From JBBQZO01 sp038207625 (lineage in GTDB: Bacteria > Pseudomonadota > Gammaproteobacteria > Burkholderiales > Burkholderiaceae_D): DNA of 24,750 bases. The stretch lies in assembly GCA_038207625.1 (NCBI GenBank), contig JBBQZO010000053.1:1-24750 (forward strand). The letters are read 5' to 3'. The position numbers were made by a program, and so were the translations under genes. The notes under the pieces were generated by a model. The model was not told the DNA's origin, ran no database searches, and worked only from the letters and a program-made list of their open reading frames with translations. This document shows, in pieces, positions 1 to 8,217 of the stretch (its first letter is position 1; each line of letters starts with the position of its first letter).

Positions 1-1713
1 GCGACCACCTTGTCGCGCTACGCCGACATGGCGCTGACCCAGGCGCGCGCCAAGGGCGGCGGCAAGTTTCAGTTCTTCTCCGCCGAGATGAACCAGCGCA
101 CGGTCGAGCGCGTCGAGCTGGAGAAATCGCTGCGCGTGGCCGTCAGCGCCGGCCAGTTGCACGTGCAGTACCAGCCGCTGGTGGACCTGCAAAGCGGCGC
201 CATCGCTGGGCTGGAGGCGCTGGCACTGTGGCAACACCCCACGCTGGGGCCGCTAGCGGCCGAACGCTTCATGCCGATCGCCGAGGACAGCGACCTGAGC
301 GACCAGATCGGCGACTGGCTGGTGCGTCGGGTCTGCCTGGACATGCGCCTGTGGCGCGAAGCCGGCTATGCTGAGCTGAACGTGGCAATCAACGTGTCGT
401 CGCGCCAGTTGCGCGACCCGCTGCTGGGCGACAAGATCGGCGCGGCGCTGGTGGCGGCCGAGCTGACGCCCTCCCAGCTGAGCCTGGAAGTGATGGAAGC
501 GGTGTTGCTGCACGACCCCGCAGCGAGCGAACTGGCGCTGCGCAGCCTGAAGGAAATGGGCCTGAGCCTGACGCTGGACGATTTCGGCACCGGTTACTCG
601 TCGCTGTCGAACCTGAAGCGCTTTCCCTTCGACCTGGTCAAGATCAGCGCCGGCTTCATCCACAACGTCGAAAGCGACGCCGACGACGCGGCCCTGTCGC
701 GCTCGATTATCTCGATGGCGCACAACCTGGGCATCAAGGTGGTGGCCGAAGGGGTCGACACCGAAGGCCAGTGCGATTTCCTGCGCCGCAATATGTGCGA
801 CCAGATCCAGGGGCGCTACTACGCGCCGCCTTTGGATCGGCTCGCGTTGACGACGCTGCTGCGCGAACAGCGCCGCCTGCCGTCGCACATGCTGCGCATC
901 GTCAAGCAACAGCGCAGCCTGCTGCTGGTGGACGACGAGCAAAACATCGTGTCGGCCTTGAAACGCCTGCTGCGCCGCGACGACTACCAGATCTTTACCG
1001 CCAACAGCGGACAGGAGGGGCTCGACGTGCTGGCCCTGCATCCGGTGGATGTGATCGTGTCGGACCAGCGCATGCCCGGCATCATCGGCGCCGACTTCCT
1101 GCGCCAGGCCAAGAATCTTTATCCGCATACGATCCGCATCATGTTGTCCGGGTATACCGAGCTGCAATCGGTGACCGACGCCGTCAACGAGGGCGCGATC
1201 TACAAGTTCCTCACCAAGCCGTGGGACGACGATCAGTTGCGCGGGCATATCGCCGATGCCTTCCGCATGAAGGAGATCGCCGACGAGAACGAGCGCCTGA
1301 ATCTGGAAGTGCGCACCGCCAACCAGGAGCTGGCCAGCGCGAACCGCAAGATGGAGCAGCTGCTGCGCGAGAAGCAGCAGCAGATCACGCGCGACGAGAT
1401 CAGCCTGAACGTGGCGCGCGAGGTGTTGCAATTTCTGCCCCTGCCGGTGATCGGGCTCGACGACCAGGGCATGGTGGCCTTCGTCAACGGCGCCGCCGAG
1501 TCGCTGTTTGGCAGGAGCGGCGCGATCCTGGGCAACCAGGCCCTGTACGTGTTGCCCGACCTGTTCCCCGACAGTACCCTGGCGCTGCAGACCGGATCGC
1601 ACCAGGCGCTGATCGAGGGCAGCTGGTTTTCCGTCAGCATGTATTCAATGGGCGCCAACTCGGCCTCGCGCGGCAGTCTGATTACCTTGAGCCGGGTCGA
1701 GGTGCACGCATGA
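1..1713 (+). CDS. GGDEF(truncated)-EAL-REC-PAS signalling protein, 5' partial
   Basis: The frame is open to the left edge, so the N-terminus is missing. Numbering from the Leu codon at nt 10, residues 3-28 are the tail of a GGDEF domain (YADMAL...FQFFSAEMN). Residues 42-285 form an EAL phosphodiesterase domain, which hydrolyses cyclic-di-GMP. Its E69-A-L, N128, E160, D190/D191, K211, E247 and Q267 are in place, but D250 sits where the family usually has the second Glu of EGVET. Residues 303-420 are a receiver with D308/D309, phospho-acceptor D352, S380 and K403 in a KPW motif. A coiled-coil segment (about 420-465) leads to a C-terminal PAS-like domain (466-540). A receiver placed after EAL is unusual; it suggests that phosphorylation by a neighbouring kinase controls turnover. 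The EAL domain is probably active; the state of the GGDEF half cannot be judged here. The stop overlaps the next start (ATGA). Confidence 0.9.
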   Translation, partial: ATTLSRYADMALTQARAKGGGKFQFFSAEMNQRTVERVELEKSLRVAVSAGQLHVQYQPLVDLQSGAIAGLEALALWQHPTLGPLAAERFMPIAEDSDLSDQIGDWLVRRVCLDMRLWREAGYAELNVAINVSSRQLRDPLLGDKIGAALVAAELTPSQLSLEVMEAVLLHDPAASELALRSLKEMGLSLTLDDFGTGYSSLSNLKRFPFDLVKISAGFIHNVESDADDAALSRSIISMAHNLGIKVVAEGVDTEGQCDFLRRNMCDQIQGRYYAPPLDRLALTTLLREQRRLPSHMLRIVKQQRSLLLVDDEQNIVSALKRLLRRDDYQIFTANSGQEGLDVLALHPVDVIVSDQRMPGIIGADFLRQAKNLYPHTIRIMLSGYTELQSVTDAVNEGAIYKFLTKPWDDDQLRGHIADAFRMKEIADENERLNLEVRTANQELASANRKMEQLLREKQQQITRDEISLNVAREVLQFLPLPVIGLDDQGMVAFVNGAAESLFGRSGAILGNQALYVLPDLFPDSTLALQTGSHQALIEGSWFSVSMYSMGANSASRGSLITLSRVEVHA

Positions 1714-2039
1714 GCACGCACAGTACCCAAGTCGAGATCGACAGCGCCATGGCCGGCATGGTGCTGTCGGAGGATTTGCTCGATGGCGCCGGCAATGTCC
1801 TGCTGCCGCAAGGCGTGGTGCTGACGGCGGCCTCGCTCAGTTCGCTGCGCCGGCGCGGCGTCGAGCAACTCGCGGTGGCCTGCGAGGCGCCGCCGGCGCT
1901 CGATGCGCAGGCGCTGGCGCGCGAACGCGAGCGCTTGCAGTACCGGCTCACGCGCCTGTATCGGCACAGCGCCGAACAGAGCGCCACACCTGCCCTGCTG
2001 GCGCTGCTGCGCGCGTATCGTGCAAAGTGGCTCCCATGA
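1710..2039 (+). CDS. Small single-module protein related to the C-terminal module of the REC/HD-GYP neighbour
   Basis: A 109-residue protein starting inside the preceding stop codon (ATGA) and ending with the same kind of overlap into the HDOD gene, so it is almost certainly translationally coupled to both. Residues 8-55 contain a GMVLSEDL ... GNVLLPQGVVLT ... LRRRGV pattern. This pattern is common at the edges of HD-GYP and HDOD proteins, and it matches the C-terminal end of the REC/HD-GYP-like protein at 4405-5733 (GMVLSRDL ... LLLL ... VL). Residues 65-88 are a charged helix rich in Arg and Glu. No catalytic residues, signal peptide or membrane segment are visible. It is probably a protein-protein or regulatory module acting with the HDOD protein; the exact function is unknown. 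Confidence 0.8.
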   Translation: MSTHSTQVEIDSAMAGMVLSEDLLDGAGNVLLPQGVVLTAASLSSLRRRGVEQLAVACEAPPALDAQALARERERLQYRLTRLYRHSAEQSATPALLALLRAYRAKWLP

Positions 2040-2878
2040 GCGAGATCGCCATCGAAGACGTGGTCAAGCGTATCAAGGACTTGCCGTCGCTGTCGGCGGT
2101 GGTGCTCGATCTGTTGTCCTCGATGGAGCAAGAGGACGTGGTGATCGACTCGCTGGCCGAGAAGATCCTGCTGGACCAGTCGCTGACGGTGAAAACACTG
2201 CGGCTGGCCAACTCCTCGTTTTACGGCATGCAGTCGAAGGTCACCACGATCCAGCAGGCCATCTCGGTGTTGGGCTTTCACAGCATCCGCACCTTGGTGA
2301 TGGCGTGTTCGGTGACGGGCAGTTTTGCGCACAGCGCGCACGACAATTTCGACTTCAAGGCGTTCTGGCGCCATTCAGTGGCCTCGGCCGTGTGCGCCAA
2401 GGCACTGGCGCGCCATCTGCGTATCAATCCGGACACGGCGTTTACGGTCGGCCTGCTGCACGACATCGGTGCGCTGGTACTAACCACCCGCTTTCCGCGC
2501 GACTACGCGGCCATGATGGTCTATCGCAAAGAGCACGATTGCGCCATCATTGAGGCCGAACGCGCCGTGTTCGGGCTGGACCACGCGATGGTGGGCAGCG
2601 CGCTGGCCACGTACTGGCGCCTGCCGGCGCCGATGCAGCTGGCCGTGGCCAGCCATCACGCGCCGCCCAATGAAGACGAACTGTCGCTGGCGCTGACGGT
2701 GCATGTGGCCAACGCCATCGCGCACGGGCTCGATTTGTCGGAGCAGGACGATGACCTGGCGCCGGCCGTGTCAGAACGGGTCTGGTGTACGCTGGCGCTG
2801 AGCGACGCCGTTTGGCAGCAGGTGTTTCGCGAGACGGAGCAGACGTTCAAGGAGATCTGCACGATCTTGGTCAACTGA
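2036..2878 (+). CDS. HDOD domain protein
   Basis: A 280-residue cytoplasmic protein that is almost entirely an HDOD domain (about residues 10-215), a noncatalytic or weakly characterised relative of HD hydrolases used as a signalling output in many proteobacteria. It begins with the typical LPSLSAVVLDLL helix. It keeps several HD-type residues: H113 in FWRHSVASA, H142-D143 in LLHDIG, H183 and H207/H208. The usual second GK of HDIGK is replaced by GA. An in-frame GTG at 2027 exists, but the ATG at 2036 gives the same ATGA overlap seen at neighbouring junctions and is preferred. It lies between the small module protein and a histidine kinase, which suggests that it is an output or scaffold of this relay. 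Confidence 0.9.
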   Translation: MSEIAIEDVVKRIKDLPSLSAVVLDLLSSMEQEDVVIDSLAEKILLDQSLTVKTLRLANSSFYGMQSKVTTIQQAISVLGFHSIRTLVMACSVTGSFAHSAHDNFDFKAFWRHSVASAVCAKALARHLRINPDTAFTVGLLHDIGALVLTTRFPRDYAAMMVYRKEHDCAIIEAERAVFGLDHAMVGSALATYWRLPAPMQLAVASHHAPPNEDELSLALTVHVANAIAHGLDLSEQDDDLAPAVSERVWCTLALSDAVWQQVFRETEQTFKEICTILVN

Positions 2879-2896
2879 GGAAGGCAATAGCCATCG

Positions 2897-4408
2897 ATGA
2901 ACAACGGTAACGAACATAGCGCGACCAGCTTGCACGAGAGCGTGCTGGCGATCGGCGACGCCCTGCCGGTCGGTGCCGGCGCGCACGCCCCGGTGATTGC
3001 CCTGACCGAGTTTTTCGACGGTCATCCGGTGGCCACCTTCGCCATCAATAACGAGCACGTGATCACGCACTGGAACAAGGCCTGCGAGCAGTTGCTCGGC
3101 TGGTCACGCGAAGAGATGGTGGGCACCAACAAGCATTCGCTGGCGTTCTACCCGAAGGGGCGCCCGATGCTGGCCGACCTGATCGTGGCCGACGGCATCG
3201 AGTCGATCACCGACACCGCTTACCGGGGCCGCGCTTCGCGCTCGGCGGTCATTCCGGGCGCCTACGAGTCGGAGGACTTCTTCCCCAATATCGGCGCCAG
3301 CGGGCACTGGCTGCAATTTACCGCTGCGCCGCTGCGCGACGCGCACGGCACCGTGGTGGGCGCCATCGAGACGCTGCGCGACGTGACCGAGCGACGGGTG
3401 GCCGAGAACGCGCTGCGCAAGGCGCATGACAATCTGGAACACCTGATCGCGATGCGCACCGCCCAGCTGGCCGAGGTCAACGGCCGGCTCGAGGACGACA
3501 TCCGCCAGCGCCAGATCGCCGACGCGGAACTGCGCCGGCGCAACATCGAATTGACCGAACTGAACGACAAGCTGTCGATGGCCCAGCAGCAGCTGCTGCA
3601 GTCCGAAAAACTGGCCTCGATCGGCCAGCTGGCCGCTGGCGTGGCGCACGAAATCAACAACCCGATCGGCTACATTTTTTCCAACTTCGGCACCTTGCAA
3701 AGCTATCTGGACAACCTGTTTACGATGCTCGAAGCCTACCAGGGCGCCGAAGACGCCATCAGCGTGCCGGAAACGGCGGCCCGGCTGCGCGCCATGCGCA
3801 CCGAGCTCGACCTGGGCTTCCTGCGCGAAGACATTCCGGTTCTGATGAGTGAATCGAAGGAAGGCATCATCCGCGTACGCCATATCGTGCAGGACCTGAA
3901 GGACTTTTCCCGGGTCGACGCCAACCAGGAATGGGTGTGGGCCAATCTGCACCACGGCATCGACTCGACGCTCAACATCGTCTCCAACGAAGTGAAGTAC
4001 AAGGCCGACGTCATCAAGGAGTATGGCGACATCCCCGACATCGAATGCCTGCCGTCCCAGATCAACCAGATCATCATGAACCTGGTGGTCAACGCCGCCC
4101 ACGCGATCGGCGAGCAGCGCGGACGCATCACGGTGCGAACCGGCAGTTTGGATGACACCGTCTGGGTCGAGGTCAGCGACACCGGCAGCGGCATCTCGAA
4201 GGAAAACCTGACGCGCATCTTCGACCCGTTTTTCACCACCAAGGCGGTGGGAAAAGGCACGGGCTTGGGTCTGTCGCTCGCATATGGTATTGTGCAGAAA
4301 CACCAAGGACGCATCGAGGTAAACACCGACATCGGGCAGGGAACGACCTTTCGGATCGTGCTGCCGATCCGCCACACGGCCCCTGACGCCAAGGATGGCA
4401 AACCATGA
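2897..4408 (+). CDS. PAS-domain sensor histidine kinase (soluble)
   Basis: A 503-residue kinase with no membrane segment or signal peptide, hence cytoplasmic. Residues 35-165 form a PAS domain ending in the typical GAIETLRDVTERR exit helix. Residues 170-240 are a long coiled coil. H251 in GVAHEINNP is the phospho-acceptor. The dimerisation region is extended (about 255-350, including LHHGIDSTLNIV) before the HATPase domain, which has N395/N399, DTGSGI (428-433), FDPFFTTK and GKGTGLGLS (452-460). All catalytic boxes are intact. A GAGGAAGG ribosome site lies about 12 nt upstream of the ATG. The stop overlaps the start of the REC/HD-GYP-like gene (ATGA), making that protein the obvious partner. 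The kinase half is closely similar to the convergent kinase at 6250-7590. Confidence 0.93.
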   Translation: MNNGNEHSATSLHESVLAIGDALPVGAGAHAPVIALTEFFDGHPVATFAINNEHVITHWNKACEQLLGWSREEMVGTNKHSLAFYPKGRPMLADLIVADGIESITDTAYRGRASRSAVIPGAYESEDFFPNIGASGHWLQFTAAPLRDAHGTVVGAIETLRDVTERRVAENALRKAHDNLEHLIAMRTAQLAEVNGRLEDDIRQRQIADAELRRRNIELTELNDKLSMAQQQLLQSEKLASIGQLAAGVAHEINNPIGYIFSNFGTLQSYLDNLFTMLEAYQGAEDAISVPETAARLRAMRTELDLGFLREDIPVLMSESKEGIIRVRHIVQDLKDFSRVDANQEWVWANLHHGIDSTLNIVSNEVKYKADVIKEYGDIPDIECLPSQINQIIMNLVVNAAHAIGEQRGRITVRTGSLDDTVWVEVSDTGSGISKENLTRIFDPFFTTKAVGKGTGLGLSLAYGIVQKHQGRIEVNTDIGQGTTFRIVLPIRHTAPDAKDGKP

Positions 4409-5733
4409 CGACCGCCTTACTGCAACAGGATGCCGATCCGGTCCAGCCGACCGTACTGTGCGTGGATGACGAGCCGAATATTCTGTCCTCGCTGCGCCGC
4501 CTGTTCCGTCCCAAAGGCTACCGGGTGCTGACGGCCGACAGCGGCGCGGCCGGCCTGCTGGTGCTCGAAGCGCAGACGGTCGATCTGGTCATCTCCGACA
4601 TGCGCATGCCCGAAATGGATGGCGCGGCCTTCCTCGAACTGGTGCGTCAGCGCTGGCCGGACACCATCCGGCTGCTGCTGACGGGCTATTCGGACGTGAC
4701 CTCGATTCTGGCGGCGATCAACCGCGGTGAGATCTATCGCTACATCACCAAACCGTGGGACGACAACGACATCCTGCTGGTGGTGCGCCACGCGCTCGAG
4801 CGGCGCGTGCTGGAACAGGACAAGGCCAGGCTGGAGGCGCTCACGCGCGAACAGAACCTGGAACTGGTCACGCTGAACCAGTCGCTGGAGGCCAAGGTCG
4901 AGGCACGCACCATCGAACTGAAGCGCTCGCACGATGCGGTGGTGGCCGCCAGTGACAAGCTCAAGAGCAATTTCATCACCACCATCAAGATATTTTCCAG
5001 CCTGATCGAAATGCGCGGCGGCAATCTGGCCGGCCATTCGCGCCGGGTGGCCGACCTGGCGCGCAAAATTGCCGTGAAGATGGCGCTCGATCCTCGGGAC
5101 GTGCAGGAAATCTTCATCGCCGCCCTGCTGCACGACATCGGCAAGATGGGCTTTTCCGACGAGCTGCTGGGCCTGGCCGTGAACATGATGGCCGGCGACA
5201 ATCTGGGCCTGTTTCGCAAGCATCCGGTGCGCGCCGAGCAGTTGCTGATGCCGCTGGACGACTTGCGCGGCACCGCCACCATCTTGCGTTCCCAGATGGA
5301 GCGCTTCGACGGCGGCGGTTTTCCCGACGGCCTCTCCGGGCTGAGCATCCCGCTGGGCGCACGCATTCTGGCGCTGGCATCGGACTTTGATAATTTGCAG
5401 ATCGGCGCGCTGGTGCAGCGCCGCGTGCTGGCGGTCGAGGCCAAGCAGATCGTCTATGACAGCAGCGGCAAGCGCTACGATCCGACCGTGGTGGCGGCGT
5501 TCCGCCAGCTCATGGATGGCGATCCACCCGAGGAAATCCGCGATATTGCGGTGTTGTCGGGCGAACTGATCGTCGGCATGGTACTCTCGCGCGATCTGGT
5601 CAGCCGTGAAGGCCTGTTGCTGCTGTCGGCCGACCATGTGTTGGACACGCGCATGATCAAGCAGGTGCAGGACTTCGAATCGAAAAGCGAAGGCCGCCTG
5701 TCAATTCGGGTTCGCCCGCCCAAGGGGAAATGA
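4405..5733 (+). CDS. Response regulator, REC plus degenerate HD-GYP-like domain
   Basis: A 442-residue protein. Residues 16-132 are a receiver with D21/D22, phospho-acceptor D65, T93 and K116 in ITKPWDD. A coiled coil (135-190) follows. Residues 195-345 are an HD-GYP-like domain with H211, HDIGK (H243-D244...K247), H273 in KHP and D327 present. The HHE motif that supplies two metal-binding histidines in active HD-GYP phosphodiesterases is replaced by Q297-M298-E299, and GYP reads GFP. Cyclic-di-GMP hydrolysis is therefore doubtful, and the domain may instead bind ligand or partner proteins. The last ~55 residues (384-436) resemble the stand-alone protein at 1710-2039. The gene is coupled to the upstream kinase by ATGA overlap, consistent with a cognate pair. 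Confidence 0.92.
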   Translation: MTTALLQQDADPVQPTVLCVDDEPNILSSLRRLFRPKGYRVLTADSGAAGLLVLEAQTVDLVISDMRMPEMDGAAFLELVRQRWPDTIRLLLTGYSDVTSILAAINRGEIYRYITKPWDDNDILLVVRHALERRVLEQDKARLEALTREQNLELVTLNQSLEAKVEARTIELKRSHDAVVAASDKLKSNFITTIKIFSSLIEMRGGNLAGHSRRVADLARKIAVKMALDPRDVQEIFIAALLHDIGKMGFSDELLGLAVNMMAGDNLGLFRKHPVRAEQLLMPLDDLRGTATILRSQMERFDGGGFPDGLSGLSIPLGARILALASDFDNLQIGALVQRRVLAVEAKQIVYDSSGKRYDPTVVAAFRQLMDGDPPEEIRDIAVLSGELIVGMVLSRDLVSREGLLLLSADHVLDTRMIKQVQDFESKSEGRLSIRVRPPKGK

Positions 5734-6260
5734 TGCGCCGTATTTTGCTGGTGGACGATGATCCGAACGTACTGCACGCGCTGGTGCGCGCGTTGCGGGT
5801 GAGCCTGAAGATTGACGCCTTGCGCATCGAAACCTTCACCGACCCGCGGCTGGCACTGGCGCGTTGCGCCGAATTTGGCTTTGACATCGTCATCTCCGAC
5901 TTTCGCATGCCCGACATGAGCGGCATCGAGTTCCTGCTCGAATTGAAGCTGATCGCGCCGAACACGGTGCGCATGATATTGTCGGCTTCGACCGAATTCG
6001 AGACGGTGATGAGCGCGATCAACGAAGCCGAGGTGTTCCGCTATATCGCCAAGCCGTGGATCATCGCCGAGCTTGACGAGAACATCCGGCTGGCCCTGGA
6101 ATATCGCGACAAGATGCTCGAGGACCAGCATCTGGCCGATCAGCTGCGTGTCCAGAGCGGCACCTTGACGCCACAGGAACTGGAGGCGCGCCGGCTCGAG
6201 GAAGACGAGCCGGGCATCATGCAGGTGAACTGGGCGCCGGACGGCTCGATCATTCTGTAA
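5733..6260 (+). CDS. Single-domain response regulator with C-terminal extension
   Basis: About 175 residues (176 if the first of two adjacent ATGs is used). The receiver fills roughly residues 3-125, with D9/D10, phospho-acceptor D57, S85 and K108 in an IAKPW motif (numbered from the 5730 ATG). It is followed by a short charged helix (DQLRVQSG...RRLEEDE) and a hydrophobic tail; there is no DNA-binding or enzymatic output domain. AAGGGG at 5722-5727 is only 2 nt from the ATG at 5730 but 5 nt from the ATG at 5733, so 5733 (TGATG junction) is preferred. It probably acts as a phosphate shuttle or by protein contact. Its 3' end overlaps the convergent kinase gene by 11 bp. Confidence 0.9.
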   Translation: MRRILLVDDDPNVLHALVRALRVSLKIDALRIETFTDPRLALARCAEFGFDIVISDFRMPDMSGIEFLLELKLIAPNTVRMILSASTEFETVMSAINEAEVFRYIAKPWIIAELDENIRLALEYRDKMLEDQHLADQLRVQSGTLTPQELEARRLEEDEPGIMQVNWAPDGSIIL

Positions 6261-7590
6261 CGGGCGCAGCGCCGGCCGGCACCGGCGGCACTAGCGGCAG
6301 GCGGATGGTAAACGTGCTGCCCACGCCCACTTGCGAGCTGACGTCGATCTGGCCACCGTGCTTGCTGACGATGCCGTAGGACAGCGACAAACCCAGTCCG
6401 GTGCCGCTGCCAACGGGCTTGGTGGTGAAGAACGGGTCGAAGATGCGATTCAGGTTTTCCGGTGCGATGCCGGCACCGTTGTCGGCCACCTCGATCCAGA
6501 TCCAGCCGTCGGCGCAACCGGTACGCAGCGTGATGACACCGTTGTCCTTGATCGCATGGGCGGCGTTGATCAGCAGGTTCATGAATACCTGATTGAGTTG
6601 CGAGGCCAGGCACTTGAACTGCGGCAGCGTGCCATAGTGTTTGCTGACCGTGGCCTTGTACTTGATTTCATTGGCGACGATATTGAGCGTGCTGTCGAGG
6701 CCGTGATGCAGGTCGACGATTTGCCATTCCGTTTCGCCCACATGGGAAAAATCCTTGAGCGACTGAACGATCTCGCGCACCCGCTTCAGGCCATCCATCG
6801 ATTCCTTCACCAGGTCGGTGATGTCGTCCTTCAGAAAGGCCAGGTCGGCCTTGCTACGTGCCTTGGCCATGCGCGCACTCACCTCGGGCGCCAGCGCCTG
6901 CATCGCCACGGCCTGCTCGTACTCGTCGATCACCTCGAACAGCGCCACAACGTAGTTTTGCAGCGAGCCCATGTTCGAATTGACGAAGCCGACCGGATTG
7001 TTGATTTCATGGGCGATACCGGCCGCCAACTGGCCGATCGAGGCCATTTTTTCCGATTGCAGCAACTGGGCATGCGCTTCCTGCAGCTTGCCGATCAGGC
7101 GTTGCTGTTCCTCGCCCTTGCCTTGCAGTGCCTGCTCCATCTGCTTGCGCGCGGTGATGTCGGTGAGCGAACCGATCACCTCGACGGGCACGCCCTGGGC
7201 GTTGCGCAGCAAACGCAGCGTATCGTGCATCCACAGATAGCTGCCGTCGCTGATGCGAAACCGGTATTCATAGGTGCGCTGGCCCTGCACGAAGATCTGG
7301 GCCAGGCTCGAAAAAATCATCGGCGCGTCGTCCGGATGAATGTGGTCGAACCAAAAATTGGGGTCGGCCACCATGTCGTCGGGCCGGTAACCGAGCACGT
7401 TCAAGGCGTTGTTACTCACGAACGTCATCTTGAAGTCGCCGGTGGGCACGCTGCAGTAGATGATCGATGGCGTATTGTCGATCAGGTATTGCAGGCGCTC
7501 GGTGGGCGAGGCCGGCGCACAGTCGACCGCCACGCCGGCCGGGACATCGGACGGCAGCGAAAAGTCAAACTGTTCAAACTCGCTGGACAT
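6250..7590 (-). CDS. PAS-domain sensor histidine kinase (soluble), paralogue of the 2897-4408 kinase
   Basis: A 446-residue cytoplasmic kinase. Residues 30-150 are a PAS domain of the PAS_3/PAC type (FWFDHIHPDD, YEYRFR, GSLTDITARK). After a coiled coil, H194 in GIAHEINNP is the phospho-acceptor. Then come an extended dimerisation region containing LHHGLDSTLNIV and an HATPase domain with N338/N342, DNGAGI (370-375), FDPFFTTK and GSGTGLGLS (394-402). It aligns through the whole kinase half with the plus-strand kinase, including the same unusual stretch between the H and N boxes, so the two arose by duplication. No clear Shine-Dalgarno precedes the ATG. It likely serves the KPW receivers next door, but which one cannot be read from sequence. 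Confidence 0.93.
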   Translation of the reverse strand: MSSEFEQFDFSLPSDVPAGVAVDCAPASPTERLQYLIDNTPSIIYCSVPTGDFKMTFVSNNALNVLGYRPDDMVADPNFWFDHIHPDDAPMIFSSLAQIFVQGQRTYEYRFRISDGSYLWMHDTLRLLRNAQGVPVEVIGSLTDITARKQMEQALQGKGEEQQRLIGKLQEAHAQLLQSEKMASIGQLAAGIAHEINNPVGFVNSNMGSLQNYVVALFEVIDEYEQAVAMQALAPEVSARMAKARSKADLAFLKDDITDLVKESMDGLKRVREIVQSLKDFSHVGETEWQIVDLHHGLDSTLNIVANEIKYKATVSKHYGTLPQFKCLASQLNQVFMNLLINAAHAIKDNGVITLRTGCADGWIWIEVADNGAGIAPENLNRIFDPFFTTKPVGSGTGLGLSLSYGIVSKHGGQIDVSSQVGVGSTFTIRLPLVPPVPAGAAPVTE

Positions 7591-7639
7591 AGCAGTGTTG
7601 ATTTACCAAAATGAATACGACACGCCGACTCATTGCCTG

Positions 7640-7645
7640 AGTATA
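7640..7645 (-). promoter_or_regulatory. Possible -10 element for the minus-strand histidine kinase
   Basis: On the minus strand TATACT (five of six matches to TATAAT) lies 49 bp upstream of the kinase start. No convincing -35 hexamer is found at 16-18 bp, so this is only a candidate. Confidence 0.3.
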
Positions 7646-7723
7646 ACCACATTGGGCATGCCGCGATGCATGAATTGCGAGCGAGCAAAATCCGGCGCGT
7701 TCGGTTGCACACCCGGCTGGCGC

Positions 7724-7756
7724 AAAAAAAACCGGGCTCACTATGCGTGAGCCCGG
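7724..7756 (-). terminator. Rho-independent terminator of the orphan gene at 7825-8217
   Basis: Read on the minus strand, a perfect 10-bp GC-rich stem (CCGGGCTCAC / GTGAGCCCGG, 7732-7741 with 7747-7756) with a 5-nt loop is followed directly by eight U residues (A-run at 7724-7731). It lies about 70 bp past the stop of the upstream minus-strand gene and isolates it from the kinase gene. Confidence 0.9.
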
Positions 7757-7824
7757 GTGGGCGCTATGGTGCGCTGGCGTCACTGTTGGTGAACGCGGCG
7801 CGGGTCGCTGTTGCCGGCGCGCGC

Positions 7825-8217
7825 TCAGGGATCGACAAATACGTCGAAGCGCAGGTTCAGTGGATTGGGCCAGTTGATTTCGACCCAGGCCAGGAACCCG
7901 CCGTTAAACGGTGCAATATTGTAGATGCTCATCCGCGCGGCGCCGATAAAGCGGTGCTGCGGATCGGTGCTGTATTCGCTGATGTTGACGAACACGCGCG
8001 AATTGGCGTTGATGGCGCCATTGGCAAAGCGCACCGCAGGGATAACGCCGTTAGCACGCCATGTATAAAAGGTGCTAAATGCGGCACCGCTCAAGGCGGG
8101 CGTTTGCTGTTCATCGCCCGCGCCAGTCTTTTTACCCTGCTCGAGTTTTTGAACGGGCATATCGGTCAGCGCGACAGGCAGATTGCTACCGGCGCGCGGT
8201 TCAGTTTTGGTATCCAT
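7825..8217 (-). CDS. Orphan protein of unknown function
   Basis: I do not recognise this 130-residue protein. AAAGGGA sits 9 nt upstream of the ATG and a strong intrinsic terminator follows, so it looks like a real monocistronic gene. Residues 1-40 are polar and probably flexible (many Lys, Glu, Gln, Pro). Residues 45-130 are rich in aromatic and beta-prone residues (AFSTFYTWRANGVIP, FVNISEY, FIGAARMSIYNIAPFNGGF, WVEINWPNPLNLRFDVFVDP), suggesting a compact beta-sandwich. There is no signal peptide, membrane segment or cysteine. Codon third positions are less GC-rich than in neighbouring genes, a possible sign of recent acquisition. Downstream and upstream neighbours give no functional clue. 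Confidence 0.75.
   Translation of the reverse strand: MDTKTEPRAGSNLPVALTDMPVQKLEQGKKTGAGDEQQTPALSGAAFSTFYTWRANGVIPAVRFANGAINANSRVFVNISEYSTDPQHRFIGAARMSIYNIAPFNGGFLAWVEINWPNPLNLRFDVFVDP

Noticed and set aside
253..1602. 449-codon minus-strand frame opposite the EAL gene
   Set aside because: It has low-complexity, Gln/Arg/His-rich composition typical of antisense frames in high-GC DNA. The plus strand encodes clear EAL and REC domains.
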